Of a stretch of DNA of 64,000 nt, positions 47,050 to 56,036 are shown piece after piece. The position numbers and the translations under genes were made by a program. The stretch's first letter is position 1. Every line of letters begins with the position of its first letter. Source of the stretch: Sedimentisphaerales bacterium (GTDB taxonomy: Bacteria; Planctomycetota; Phycisphaerae; Sedimentisphaerales; Anaerohalosphaeraceae); the NCBI GenBank assembly GCA_028282905.1, contig JANQGW010000177.1:1-64000 (forward strand), read 5' to 3'. A model generated the notes under the pieces. The model was not told the origin of the DNA and made no database searches. It was given only the letters and a program-made list of their open reading frames with translations.

Positions 47050-47115
47050 TTTTTGTCTCCGAAGCCATTGGCTTTATTTGTTCATTTTGATTCTGTTTTG
47101 TTTTGGTGAGAATGC

Positions 47116-47218
47116 CGCGGCTGTCGGCAGATCACAGACAGCCGCGACACTCGTCGCCGTTTCGGCTCCATTCCTACGCCGGAATGGATATTGGAAATAG
47201 CCCATTACTTTTGTAATG
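47116..47218 (-). other. hairpin-rich leader between riboswitch terminator and PEP-CTERM gene
   Basis: Five short inverted repeats in series: 47203-47208/47213-47218, a perfect 7-bp pair 47168-47174/47181-47187, 47156-47159/47163-47166, 47145-47148/47153-47156, and a perfect 10-bp pair 47116-47125/47137-47146. This is much more structure than a plain leader needs. No T-run makes any of them a terminator. Not matched to a known RNA family. Confidence 0.55.
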
Positions 47219-47289
47219 AGATCGAAACCTGCTTTTGTCTTTTCACCTCCCTTCGGAGTCCGTTTCGCGCAAACTCAGCTCGGTCAAAC

Positions 47290-47332
47290 CATAAAAAAAG
47301 CCGCTGTTCTCATCATGAAAACAGCGGCTTTT
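47290..47332 (-). terminator. intrinsic terminator, riboswitch expression platform
   Basis: A 12-bp perfect stem (47320-47331 with 47297-47308, 11-nt loop) followed on the minus strand by a run of T. It lies about 100 nt after the cobalamin aptamer and before the PEP-CTERM gene, as expected for B12-dependent termination. Confidence 0.88.
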
Positions 47333-47435
47333 GATTGCTATCGCATCAAAGTGTTGCCCCTCACTCACAGACGGTCTTCGTCCGGTCGGGCAACTGCGCC
47401 GTTGTTCCAATCGCGAGAACAAACCAACACGTTCT

Positions 47436-47637
47436 GAATCACAGGCAAGGTTTTCTGACTCGCGTCCTACTTTTCGGCCCCTTCCCATCCATCACTGGAC
47501 AGTGGGACAATGCCGGAAAGATTTGCACCGTTTTGGTACAATGGACACACACAGCGGCGCGACCGTCACGGATTTTCACCGTGTTCCCTTTTGGTTATTC
47601 AGCAGTAGGTTTACACCTGCCGCTGAACCTGAAATTC
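47436..47637 (-). ncRNA. cobalamin riboswitch
   Basis: On the minus strand: P1 pairs 47628-47637 with 47436-47445. The conserved boxes AAAAGGGAA and GGTGAAAATCC (47570-47580) are followed by CGGTCGCGCCGCTGT (47551 onward). The 3' box GAGTCAGAAAACCTTGCC (47449-47459 is its core) completes the aptamer. The order and spacing over about 200 nt match the adenosyl/hydroxocobalamin aptamer family. A terminator follows, so B12 is expected to switch transcription off. Confidence 0.92.
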
Positions 47638-47672
47638 ACTCTTAGATTCTCAAAGAACTTTGATCGGGGGAT

Positions 47673-47701
47673 ACTTTAGCATTTTTGATGGGCATCGGCA
47701 A
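47673..47701 (-). promoter_or_regulatory. putative promoter of the riboswitch transcript
   Basis: Minus-strand TTGCCG (47696-47701), a 17-base spacer and TAAAGT (47673-47678), about 36 bases before the aptamer. Each box matches consensus at four of six bases. Confidence 0.5.
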
Positions 47702-47773
47702 GCAAAAAAGACCCGGTTTCCCAAAAACAGCAAAATCGAAACATTTCTGCGTTAATTTGGATAATATCAGGGG

Positions 47774-49363
47774 CTACCCAAACTGTCCCAGGAAGGAATG
47801 GATGAGCTTTTGGGCGGTTTTCCAGCAAATCCAGAGGTCTTTACGAAATGACAGATTTCTGACATAACGGGTGTCATAAAAAACCCATTCCTGGAAATCC
47901 ACCCCCTCTTTGCGCGTTCGCATCACCTGCCATAAGCCCGTAATACCGGGACGGACCGACAGACGGGCATCCCGCCAAGCCGGCGACGATTCATTTTCGT
48001 TCTCCGGCGACGGACGCGGCCCAACAATACTCATTTGTCCCAGCAGCACATTGATAAACTGCGGTAGCTCATCAATATACGTATCCCGAAGGAATTTTCC
48101 CACACCTGTAATGCGCGGGTCATTGTCCATCTTAAACTGCGGGCCATCGACCTGGTTAACGGCTCTCAAACGCTCCTGCATCGTATCGGCTTCCACCATC
48201 ATCGAACGAAACTTCAGGCAGTCAAAATCCCTGCCATGTAAACCCTGGCGGCGAGCACGATAGAAAATCGGCCCCGGTGACGTCAGCTTTAAAATAACGG
48301 TAACCACGGCAAAAATCGGAACAAGCATAATCAAAACCACCGTAGCAGCGAGAATGTCAAACAACCGTTTTCCGAATCGGGCATAAGAGCACAGCGGCCA
48401 GTTCTTATACTCTTCCCGAAGCATTGCCAGCCGCCCCTGATTTACACAGCGACACGCCCCGTCTCCAGACTCTCGAACAGCCGGGATGTCTGTTTCACCA
48501 TGTAAAACAATCTGATTATCAACAACCTGATTATCCTCAATCACAGTATGCTCGGTTAGAATCGAACGGCGAACCACCGCTCCGGATTTCACATGCACAT
48601 GATCGGACAATACCACCGGTCCAACCAATGTCGCACCCGGTTCAATCGTAACACCATCACCCTTGAAAATCGGGCCAACCGCTCTGTATCCGTCACCTTC
48701 AACAACAGCATCGAACTCAAATTCCTCAAGGCAGTCCAAAAACGCGGTTGGAGTATCAAAACTACGGCTCTGTCCCCCAACCCGAAGACTCACAAGCCGG
48801 CACTGCTGCTGGCCAAGACGCTGCTTCAATTCACCAAAATCCAGCGGCAGGTGTCCGTCGGGACAAATGCTGTCCCAGGCATGGCGTTTAATCATCAGGA
48901 TATCCGGCCATTGCGAAGGCGGAGCCGTCGGCTCAACCGAAGCGGTATAAAAACGTCGAAACCCAACCACATTTGACGCGGGAGTTAGTTTGAGGGTTTC
49001 CTGAGATGCCTGTAAATGCGGGCTAACCTGAATTGAAACGACATCCCACGACAAAGCCTTCAGCCTCTCTTCAATCTGGTCAGCGTCAATTGCATAAAGG
49101 CCGCGACCACTTAACAAGCAAATCTCATCGGTATCAGACTGACTGATAATATCAGCCGCATCCCAGGTATTCTGCTGATAACTGAAGGCATGAAGTTTCT
49201 TGAGCTGCGGGTTCTCTGCAAGCCACTGGCTCGGCAGTAATACATTGGCCTGTCCATAGGGATGTTTTTTGGCAAATGCACTAATAAAATCGGCGCCGAA
49301 CGGTCGAGACATACAGAGCTGCCTCATAAGCCCTTTTTCATCCTGAAAAACCAATATCCTCAT
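47774..49363 (-). CDS. polyprenyl-phosphate sugar-1-phosphate transferase with LbH/nucleotidyltransferase-like N-terminus
   Basis: 529 residues. The N-terminal ~225 residues resemble a degenerate nucleotidyltransferase. Residues about 230-300 are a left-handed beta-helix hexapeptide segment (GVTIEPGATLVGPVVLSDHVHVKSGAVV). One membrane helix (about 332-355) precedes the bacterial sugar transferase domain with FDCLKFRSM, YIDELPQFINVLLGQMSIVGPRP and RPGITGLWQV. It would start repeat-unit synthesis on undecaprenyl phosphate for the exopolysaccharide. It starts 13 nt after the chain-length/kinase gene and is the last gene of the cluster before the riboswitch. Confidence 0.9.
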   Translation of the reverse strand: MRILVFQDEKGLMRQLCMSRPFGADFISAFAKKHPYGQANVLLPSQWLAENPQLKKLHAFSYQQNTWDAADIISQSDTDEICLLSGRGLYAIDADQIEERLKALSWDVVSIQVSPHLQASQETLKLTPASNVVGFRRFYTASVEPTAPPSQWPDILMIKRHAWDSICPDGHLPLDFGELKQRLGQQQCRLVSLRVGGQSRSFDTPTAFLDCLEEFEFDAVVEGDGYRAVGPIFKGDGVTIEPGATLVGPVVLSDHVHVKSGAVVRRSILTEHTVIEDNQVVDNQIVLHGETDIPAVRESGDGACRCVNQGRLAMLREEYKNWPLCSYARFGKRLFDILAATVVLIMLVPIFAVVTVILKLTSPGPIFYRARRQGLHGRDFDCLKFRSMMVEADTMQERLRAVNQVDGPQFKMDNDPRITGVGKFLRDTYIDELPQFINVLLGQMSIVGPRPSPENENESSPAWRDARLSVRPGITGLWQVMRTRKEGVDFQEWVFYDTRYVRNLSFRKDLWICWKTAQKLIHSFLGQFG

Positions 49364-49376
49364 GCGCGTCTTCTGT

Positions 49377-51635
49377 TTACTTCTCTATCGGTTCAAGAGT
49401 TTCGTCAATCTGTTCAGCAATCAGCAATGTCGCGGGGGCATGTTTTCGACGCTGTTTCTGCTTTTCCTTTGAAGATTTACCGTAATCATAACCATAGCCG
49501 TAGCCGTAGCGGCGGTAGCTGTGAGAAACCTTGACATTATTGACAACGGTCCCCAGAATGTTTGCGCCGATTTCATGCAGCCGGTCGGTCGCCTCGTGCA
49601 TCTCTACTTTTGAGGTGTGCCCTACATAGCTGGTCAGAAGAACACCGTCCGAAATGCGTGCCAGTACCAAAGCATCCGAAAACGCAAGAACCGGCGGCGT
49701 ATCAATAATAATCTTATCAAATGAATCACGCAGCTTCTGAATGCGTTTGGTCATTTCAGGATGCGACAGTATCGTCAGTGCGTCAGAGATATTACGATGG
49801 TCAGATGCCAATACATAAAAATCCATCGTATCCATTTGATAAATCGCCTTTTCAAGATCGGCGCCAAACAGATATTCCTGGAATCCCCGATGGCTGCCCG
49901 GAAGCTTTAAAGCGCGGGCAACATCCGGCTTCCGAAGGTCGGCATCAATCAATAATGTCTTGTAGCCGGACTGGGCAAAACTGGTGGCCAGGTTGATCGA
50001 AAACGTGGTCTTTCCGTCAGCCATGCCGGGACTGGTCACCACAATCATCTTGGTATTTTCCGCATCGTCCATCAATCCGATATTGGCACGAATGGTTTGG
50101 TAATCATCCATAAGCTGCTGGGGCAGCAGCTTTTTATCCACGTCCTGCGGAGACGTTGTCGTCCCGATAATGCGAACGCCAATACGCTTGGCCATATCCT
50201 GCGGCGTCCGTAATCGCTTGTCCAGTTTGCCGAGCACAAACGCGATCATGACGCCCAGTACTCCACCACCAAAAATCGAGGCCAAGGCCATTTTTCGTCG
50301 CTTACCTTCCGCTTCCACACTCCAGGCGTAAGATCCCACTGAAATCCGGGGCAGACGGGACTGCTCAATCCTCAACTCTTCAATCCGACGGCAAACCTCT
50401 TGATAAAGACTCTTGGCCTGATCCAGTTGCTCCTGGTAGTCATCAATTTCAAACTGCTTTCGTCCCAGGCCAATGGTGTCCTCATCATATTTTTCCAATT
50501 GAGTTCGCAATCGGGATTCATAGTCAATTGTCTGGGTCAATTCACTTTGAAACTGCTCCAGTTCCCCGGTCCGTGCCCTGAGAATCTCCTTTTTGACCTG
50601 TTCGGCCACTTCGGAGGCAATTTCACTTCGCCGTTTTTCGAGCTGCCGCTTCAAATCCCCCAGTACTTCCACACGCTGTTTCAGTTCCGGGTTGTTCGGC
50701 TTCATCAAAGCCTGGCCCTCACGCACCAGATCCTGGTACTTTGTCACATCGGTACGGAGCGAAACAACAATCGGATCCTGCTCGACAATCTCCTGCTGCT
50801 GTGATTCCATATCCTCAGCAGTCAGTTTCGCATCAAGCTGTTTTTTCTTCATTTCCACCTGGGTTTCCAGCATAATCCGCCGGATACTGATCGCAATCAG
50901 TTCCTCCTGAATCGTGGCGACCGTAGACAGCATCATTTCCTGCCGACTAGTCAACTCCTCCGTTCCATATTCCTGGGCACGCTGACGAATCTTTATGTGC
51001 TGCTGTTCCATCTGGTCTTCCAGGATTTGTTTCCGCTTCTCCAGCGTCGCCAACCGGATGTTGTCCTCTTTGGTTTCAGCCAGGCCAACCGTACTCATAT
51101 AGCCATTGATAATCGCATCAATCACCTGTTTGGCATCATCCGGATAGTCAGTGGTCATCTGAATATTGATAAATTCATTGCGGGGTACCGGATGAATACG
51201 AATTCTCTCCTTGAGCACCATTTTTCTCAGCGTCAGGTAAACGTCTTCACCAGAGGCAAAGAAAATAAGATTTTTATCCTTTAATTCATCTGCCGCACGC
51301 TGGAGCGCATCATCGCCTCCAATGAGCGCCACCTGGGTATATTTAAATCGATCATACGAAGGCGTTAGACCTTCGGTATCGTACATAATCGGATTTTCCC
51401 CTTCGGATACCTGAATCGAGGCGTTCGTGTCATATTTTTTCCCCATCATAAAATAGGTCACCGCCAAGCCGCCTCCGCCAACCATAAGAGTAACCAGCAT
51501 CACAATGTACCAACGCCTTAATATCGGCATCAGAAGTTCCATGGCAGACGCCTGCGATTCTTCCGGCGGCGGGCCGTCAAACTGAACTACCTCCGAAACA
51601 ACCGGCAACTCGCGATTTCTTTCGAATTCCTCCAT
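49377..51635 (-). CDS. chain-length determinant/tyrosine autokinase (Wzz-BY-kinase fusion)
   Basis: 752 residues. Wzz-type domain with membrane helices at about 38-60 and 450-470 and a long periplasmic coiled coil between them. The cytoplasmic BY-kinase domain has Walker A in SPGMADGKTT (about 531-540), Walker A' LLIDADLRKPD (about 560) and Walker B IIIDTPPVL. It ends with a Tyr-rich cluster (YRRYGYGYGYDYG) for autophosphorylation and a basic tail. It controls polymer length and export of exopolysaccharide. Located between the exosortase fusion and the priming transferase, as in exosortase-linked polysaccharide loci. Confidence 0.95.
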   Translation of the reverse strand: MEEFERNRELPVVSEVVQFDGPPPEESQASAMELLMPILRRWYIVMLVTLMVGGGGLAVTYFMMGKKYDTNASIQVSEGENPIMYDTEGLTPSYDRFKYTQVALIGGDDALQRAADELKDKNLIFFASGEDVYLTLRKMVLKERIRIHPVPRNEFINIQMTTDYPDDAKQVIDAIINGYMSTVGLAETKEDNIRLATLEKRKQILEDQMEQQHIKIRQRAQEYGTEELTSRQEMMLSTVATIQEELIAISIRRIMLETQVEMKKKQLDAKLTAEDMESQQQEIVEQDPIVVSLRTDVTKYQDLVREGQALMKPNNPELKQRVEVLGDLKRQLEKRRSEIASEVAEQVKKEILRARTGELEQFQSELTQTIDYESRLRTQLEKYDEDTIGLGRKQFEIDDYQEQLDQAKSLYQEVCRRIEELRIEQSRLPRISVGSYAWSVEAEGKRRKMALASIFGGGVLGVMIAFVLGKLDKRLRTPQDMAKRIGVRIIGTTTSPQDVDKKLLPQQLMDDYQTIRANIGLMDDAENTKMIVVTSPGMADGKTTFSINLATSFAQSGYKTLLIDADLRKPDVARALKLPGSHRGFQEYLFGADLEKAIYQMDTMDFYVLASDHRNISDALTILSHPEMTKRIQKLRDSFDKIIIDTPPVLAFSDALVLARISDGVLLTSYVGHTSKVEMHEATDRLHEIGANILGTVVNNVKVSHSYRRYGYGYGYDYGKSSKEKQKQRRKHAPATLLIAEQIDETLEPIEK

Positions 51636-51647
51636 ACAGCAATCTTT

Positions 51648-53675
51648 CTATGCGATTAAGTGTTCTTTGGTTTTTCTACGATAGATAACCTGCTTTTGTT
51701 TATATATCTGTATCTTTTTTGTCGGCTCAATCACAATCCGAGATAACAACCATAATTCCCCGACAATCAACAATAATGCCACCGGCATCATCGCAAGACC
51801 GCCAAAATCATGAAATACCTTTTCCCACTGCTCTGTGTCCAGTTTTGTAAAAGCAATAGCCGTAATCGTCAGCCGAAGCGTATTGCATATTAATGCAATC
51901 GGAATGCTGGATAGCAGAATAACGGCTTTTGACATCCATTTTTTGGTTGTGACGAGTGTCACAAGAGCACTGACAACCACAAAAGCGGTCAGCATCCGCA
52001 GGCCATTGCACGCCTCCGCCACCGCGACTTTCGTATCTCCAATTCCGATAATATTGCCCGTCCGTTCTATCTCAAACCCTAATGTTTCCAGGCAAAATAC
52101 CGAAGAAGCCGTTGCCCAGCTCTGCAAACGCACGGTAATAAGCGATTCAGCCTGTTTAGGCAGCGGAAGCATCAGGAATAAAAACAGGAAAATCGGTATA
52201 AACTGCTTAAAAACACGCCAGCCAAACAGGAAAAACACCAGTGCCCCGATAGAAAGAACAAATGAAATGCCCTCGACAGAGCGCATTTCATGATACAACC
52301 CAAAGAAACGAATCAATTGCGATATCAAAAGAAAAATACCGCCCCACAGTGTCGGCTGTATCGAAAGTCGGCCAAATCGGTGACGTCTTGCCCACAGAAC
52401 ATACACAGCCACAATGGGAACCAGCAGCCCGCTGGAATACTCATCACTTCGCATCCAGGTGCGGGCAAGATATTCCAGCGAAGGGCTCCAGTAGGAAAAA
52501 ATTAAGGCCGCTATCGAAAAAATAAACACCGCAAGTCCGATAACTCCAAGGCCTTCTGTTTGACTCTGACCGCTTAAGGTCAGAACGTCCGCGGTCGCCT
52601 GTCGTTTATCAATGCGCCGCCGGATCCATTTGCGCATCTTTCGAGCCTGCAATCGGTCCACGGCCTTCCGCAAAGAAGCCGGAAAACAGGAAGCCAATTG
52701 TCCCGAAATCTCCGTCTGCTCAGGCACCGTCTTACCGGAATCCACTAAACTATAACGAATCCTGGCATTATCGCCAATCACTGCCTTGTCCCACACAACA
52801 CTTTCTTCAATCACCGCCCCCGGAGCAACTGTCACATTTTCACCAATGACTGTCGGGCCAAAAATCATGGCGTCGCCGGCAATCACTGAATGACTGCCAA
52901 TGATAACCGGCCCGAAGAGTTTCGCACGCTCTGAAATGTTCACGCCGCTGCCAACCTGTACGTCGGGCCGGTCAGCGTATGAGGGAAAGCCGTCGAGTTT
53001 TCTTGAATTCACCAAATGGCGATGGCACAACCGCTTTATCTGCATGGCATATTCCGACCAGTTGCGATAGTGGCCCGACTCAAAGGGCAATTGTGCCGAT
53101 GCAATCGTCCGGCCTTCACGAACCAATGCGGGAATAAGCCCTTCTTTTATATCAAAAAAACCCGCCTCCGGAATCTGCTCTAAAGCCGTTCGTTCGCACA
53201 AATAGATTTGTGCATCACTTGCTTTCGGTTCTCCGCCGGCATCGATTGCCGGGTTCAAGAAAACGGTCATCGCCGCCTTGTCGGAACAATGCAGTTTTAG
53301 TAACTGCTCGATATACGGAGGATTAATAATATTGGCCGGCAGCACCAACAATCGCTCATCACCGCTTCCGGCGGCATCCAGAATACATCCGGCCGGCCCT
53401 CGCGGCAGTGTTTCTTCACGAAATGACACATCCAGCGTCTCTTCATCCCAACAGATGGCTCGCCGGATCATATCGGATTGATTTTCACAACTGATTACAA
53501 ACCGCTTAACGCCCTGTTCCGCGAGGGTATCCAGCAAGACCTGCAAAGCCGGCTTTCCAAGAACCGGCCACAGGGCACGATTCAGCCGGGAAGCAACCGG
53601 GCAGCGGCCAAAGTCCCGACCGCCCACAAGAATGACAACTTTCAGAGGGTCCATCGTTTTATGCAGCGCAGACAT
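51648..53675 (-). CDS. nucleotidyltransferase-like/LbH/exosortase fusion
   Basis: 675 residues. Residues 10-225 look like a sugar-phosphate nucleotidyltransferase (VVILVGG at the N-terminus, RALWPVLGKPALQVLLDTL) with a degraded nucleotide loop. Residues about 235-325 are hexapeptide repeats. From about 372 to 650 comes an exosortase with eight or so membrane helices and the triad C556 (VAEACNGLR), R601 (ICNTLRL) and H622 (VFHDFGG). Exosortases are usually about 280-500 residues and stand alone, so the N-terminal fusion is unusual. It should process PEP-CTERM proteins such as that at 46486-47049. Part of the polysaccharide cluster. Confidence 0.9.
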   Translation of the reverse strand: MSALHKTMDPLKVVILVGGRDFGRCPVASRLNRALWPVLGKPALQVLLDTLAEQGVKRFVISCENQSDMIRRAICWDEETLDVSFREETLPRGPAGCILDAAGSGDERLLVLPANIINPPYIEQLLKLHCSDKAAMTVFLNPAIDAGGEPKASDAQIYLCERTALEQIPEAGFFDIKEGLIPALVREGRTIASAQLPFESGHYRNWSEYAMQIKRLCHRHLVNSRKLDGFPSYADRPDVQVGSGVNISERAKLFGPVIIGSHSVIAGDAMIFGPTVIGENVTVAPGAVIEESVVWDKAVIGDNARIRYSLVDSGKTVPEQTEISGQLASCFPASLRKAVDRLQARKMRKWIRRRIDKRQATADVLTLSGQSQTEGLGVIGLAVFIFSIAALIFSYWSPSLEYLARTWMRSDEYSSGLLVPIVAVYVLWARRHRFGRLSIQPTLWGGIFLLISQLIRFFGLYHEMRSVEGISFVLSIGALVFFLFGWRVFKQFIPIFLFLFLMLPLPKQAESLITVRLQSWATASSVFCLETLGFEIERTGNIIGIGDTKVAVAEACNGLRMLTAFVVVSALVTLVTTKKWMSKAVILLSSIPIALICNTLRLTITAIAFTKLDTEQWEKVFHDFGGLAMMPVALLLIVGELWLLSRIVIEPTKKIQIYKQKQVIYRRKTKEHLIA

Positions 53676-53694
53676 AAATAAAGGTTCCGTCCTT

Positions 53695-54663
53695 TTAAGT
53701 CAACCGTGATTGGATATCCTGTACAATTAATTCCAGTGTCTGATCGAGTGAATACGTCGGTTCATATCCCACCATTTGTGAAATACGCTCCAGGCTCGGC
53801 ACCCGTTTTCGCATGTCATCAAATGGCCGGCCGTACGCCTGCTCGTATGACAAATATTCCTTAAGGCTTGTACTCTGTGTGTTCTGAATAATTTTTTCGG
53901 CCAGTGCGTCGATGGAAATTTCCTGATTGGAACCTATATTAAAAACCTGCCCTGACGCTTCAGGGCATTGCATCAGTCGCATCAGTCCTTCCGTCACATC
54001 ATGCACACAGCAAAAACAACGGGTCTGCTGGCCATCGCCATAAATCTGAATCGGTTCGCCACGCAGTGCCCGTTCGACAAAACGCGGGATCACCATGCCG
54101 TATTGACCGGTTTGACGCGGACCAACGGTATTAAACAGCCGGACTATGACGACCGGTAGGTCATACTGTTGACAATAGGCTAATCCGAGAAATTCATCGA
54201 TTGCCTTACTGCACGCATAGGACCAGCGGCTGAAGCGAGTACTGCCCAGCACCGTGTCATCGTCTTCATAAAACGGAATGGCCTCACTTTTCCCATACAC
54301 CTCGCTGGTTGAAGCAATCAGCACCTTTTTACGGAATTTATTGGCCATTGACAACACTACCTCGGTGCCATGAATATTGGTTTCAATCGTATGGACCGGG
54401 CGATCCACAATCAACTGAACCCCCACCGCCGCGGCCAGATGGAAAACCACATCGCATTTTTCCACAAGCACACACATGGTGCCTTCATTGCGAACGGTAT
54501 CCAGAATAAACTCGAATTTCGGATGTGTTTGAATAGCGGTAATATTGTCCAGTGAACCGGTGCTCAAATCATCAATCACAGTGACCCAATGGCCCGCAGC
54601 TAAGCATTTCTCAGCCAGATGCGACCCGATAAACCCGGCTCCGCCGGTAATTAATATTTCCAT
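53695..54663 (-). CDS. NAD-dependent sugar epimerase/decarboxylase (SDR family)
   Basis: 322 residues of extended SDR fold. The NAD site is GGAGFIGSH at the N-terminus, with D-x-x in VIDDLSTGSLDN. The active-site Ser/Thr lies in ASTSEVYGK and the catalytic pair in Y-A-C-S-K. The segment RLFNTVGPRQTGQYGMVIPRFV is typical of UDP-glucuronate decarboxylase/UDP-glucose 4-epimerase relatives. Provides an activated sugar for the polysaccharide. The exact product cannot be told from sequence. Lies 20 nt before the exosortase fusion. Confidence 0.9.
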   Translation of the reverse strand: MEILITGGAGFIGSHLAEKCLAAGHWVTVIDDLSTGSLDNITAIQTHPKFEFILDTVRNEGTMCVLVEKCDVVFHLAAAVGVQLIVDRPVHTIETNIHGTEVVLSMANKFRKKVLIASTSEVYGKSEAIPFYEDDDTVLGSTRFSRWSYACSKAIDEFLGLAYCQQYDLPVVIVRLFNTVGPRQTGQYGMVIPRFVERALRGEPIQIYGDGQQTRCFCCVHDVTEGLMRLMQCPEASGQVFNIGSNQEISIDALAEKIIQNTQSTSLKEYLSYEQAYGRPFDDMRKRVPSLERISQMVGYEPTYSLDQTLELIVQDIQSRLT

Positions 54664-54687
54664 AAATAATTTCCTGTTATGACATTG

Positions 54688-56025
54688 TTATTGGGCAAGC
54701 CAAGCTTCGGCCAAACGTGAATAGTCAAGATAATCAATGATTTCATACTCTCCATCAACCGCCAGATTACATTCGGACTGCCAATTCTCGTCGCCGGGAA
54801 TCGCCAGCCAGCTTTCAGCCAGCATTTCCACATCACCGGCATCCACCCGGCAATTCTCATTAATATCGGCCGCAATATCCTGCTCACACTCCATTTCGTC
54901 CCAGGCATTGCCTAAAACCGCAAAATCCATCGCGTTGATTATACCATCTCCGCCCTGTAAATCAATATCCGCGTAAGCAGGCCAGTCCGGTGAATCAGAT
55001 GTGAGCAGCCAGGCATTTGAAAGGATATTCAGATCATTAAAATCAATTCGTCCGTCGCCGTTGATATCCCCCCGTCTGGCTTTGCTGCCGTTCCACCCGG
55101 CCAATCGAGCCGCCAAGTGCCATAACGCCGCAGCTTTGCGAAGGCATAAGGCATCATTGGCATGATCGTCCGGCAAAGTGTCCGGTTCATGCGGATTTGA
55201 TTCATTATAATCAGTATGCCTTATATAAACCTCCCGTCCGGCGCCGTCTAATTCGATACGCTGCTCTGTATTGTCGATATTCCAGTTTTCAATATCGGCC
55301 TGATCGAAAAGAATCCCCCCGTTCTGTTCAACATAACTGCGAATATAATCATTGAAATACGTCACACGGTAAGGGCCATCCGGATTACCATACGATTTGC
55401 AGTCACTGACGGAAGTGACATAGATAAAATGCGTATCTCCGAGTTCCGGATTCTCATTCAATGAATAAATGGTATTCAGATACATCAAAATATCTGATTC
55501 CTGAAACGTACTCGACTGGGTGTAAAAACCTCCGGGTTTGCAAACGTCCCAGCACCAGCACCACAGTGAAAACACAAAGGGACTTCCCTGCTGAGCGGCC
55601 TGAAGTGCGGAGTTTTTTGTCAACTCCTGTCCCGCCGGTGTTGACCAGTAACGGTCATCGTCCACCGAATACCCGCTCCAGGACGCATACTCATATTGTG
55701 AGCGTACCAGACGCAGAACATCCGCCTGAGTCAGCGCATTGAGATCGTCATCCATGTGCACGGCAAATTTCGGGTCCATCGATTCCAATAACACCAGCCC
55801 ATTGGCAAGCTGCTGGCAATGCGACTGTCCGACACACTGGCCTAACAGTCCCTGTTTTTTAACCTGTTCGATCCAGTAATCCGGGATCTCCGCAGCATCC
55901 GTACTCTCATGGTCAATCACGACGGCACTTACACCAACGGACAGTCCCAAGAGAACCGCCGCAAGCAAGAGCCTCTGAATACCTAAGCCAATCCATGGCA
56001 GCGTCTGATAACTTTTATCATTCAT
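54688..56025 (-). CDS. secreted protein with dockerin-like repeats, possible SGNH-like domain
   Basis: About 445 residues. ATG 56025 follows GGAG. Signal region LLLAAVLLGLSVGVSA. The first ~290 residues form an unrecognised domain rich in Trp/Cys (FSLWCWCWDVC) ending DTLPDDHANDALCLRKAAALWHLAA, whose D-x-x-H string could suit an SGNH-type hydrolase, but the Ser block is not clear. Then come four dockerin/EF-hand-like units: GDINGDGRIDFNDLNILSNAWL, DGIINAMDFAVLGNAW, NCRVDAGDVEMLAESWL and a final IIDYLDYSRLAEAWLAQ. Inside the polysaccharide cluster, so it may modify or bind the exported polymer. Confidence 0.75.
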   Translation of the reverse strand: MNDKSYQTLPWIGLGIQRLLLAAVLLGLSVGVSAVVIDHESTDAAEIPDYWIEQVKKQGLLGQCVGQSHCQQLANGLVLLESMDPKFAVHMDDDLNALTQADVLRLVRSQYEYASWSGYSVDDDRYWSTPAGQELTKNSALQAAQQGSPFVFSLWCWCWDVCKPGGFYTQSSTFQESDILMYLNTIYSLNENPELGDTHFIYVTSVSDCKSYGNPDGPYRVTYFNDYIRSYVEQNGGILFDQADIENWNIDNTEQRIELDGAGREVYIRHTDYNESNPHEPDTLPDDHANDALCLRKAAALWHLAARLAGWNGSKARRGDINGDGRIDFNDLNILSNAWLLTSDSPDWPAYADIDLQGGDGIINAMDFAVLGNAWDEMECEQDIAADINENCRVDAGDVEMLAESWLAIPGDENWQSECNLAVDGEYEIIDYLDYSRLAEAWLAQ

Positions 56026-56036
56026 CACTTCTCCAG

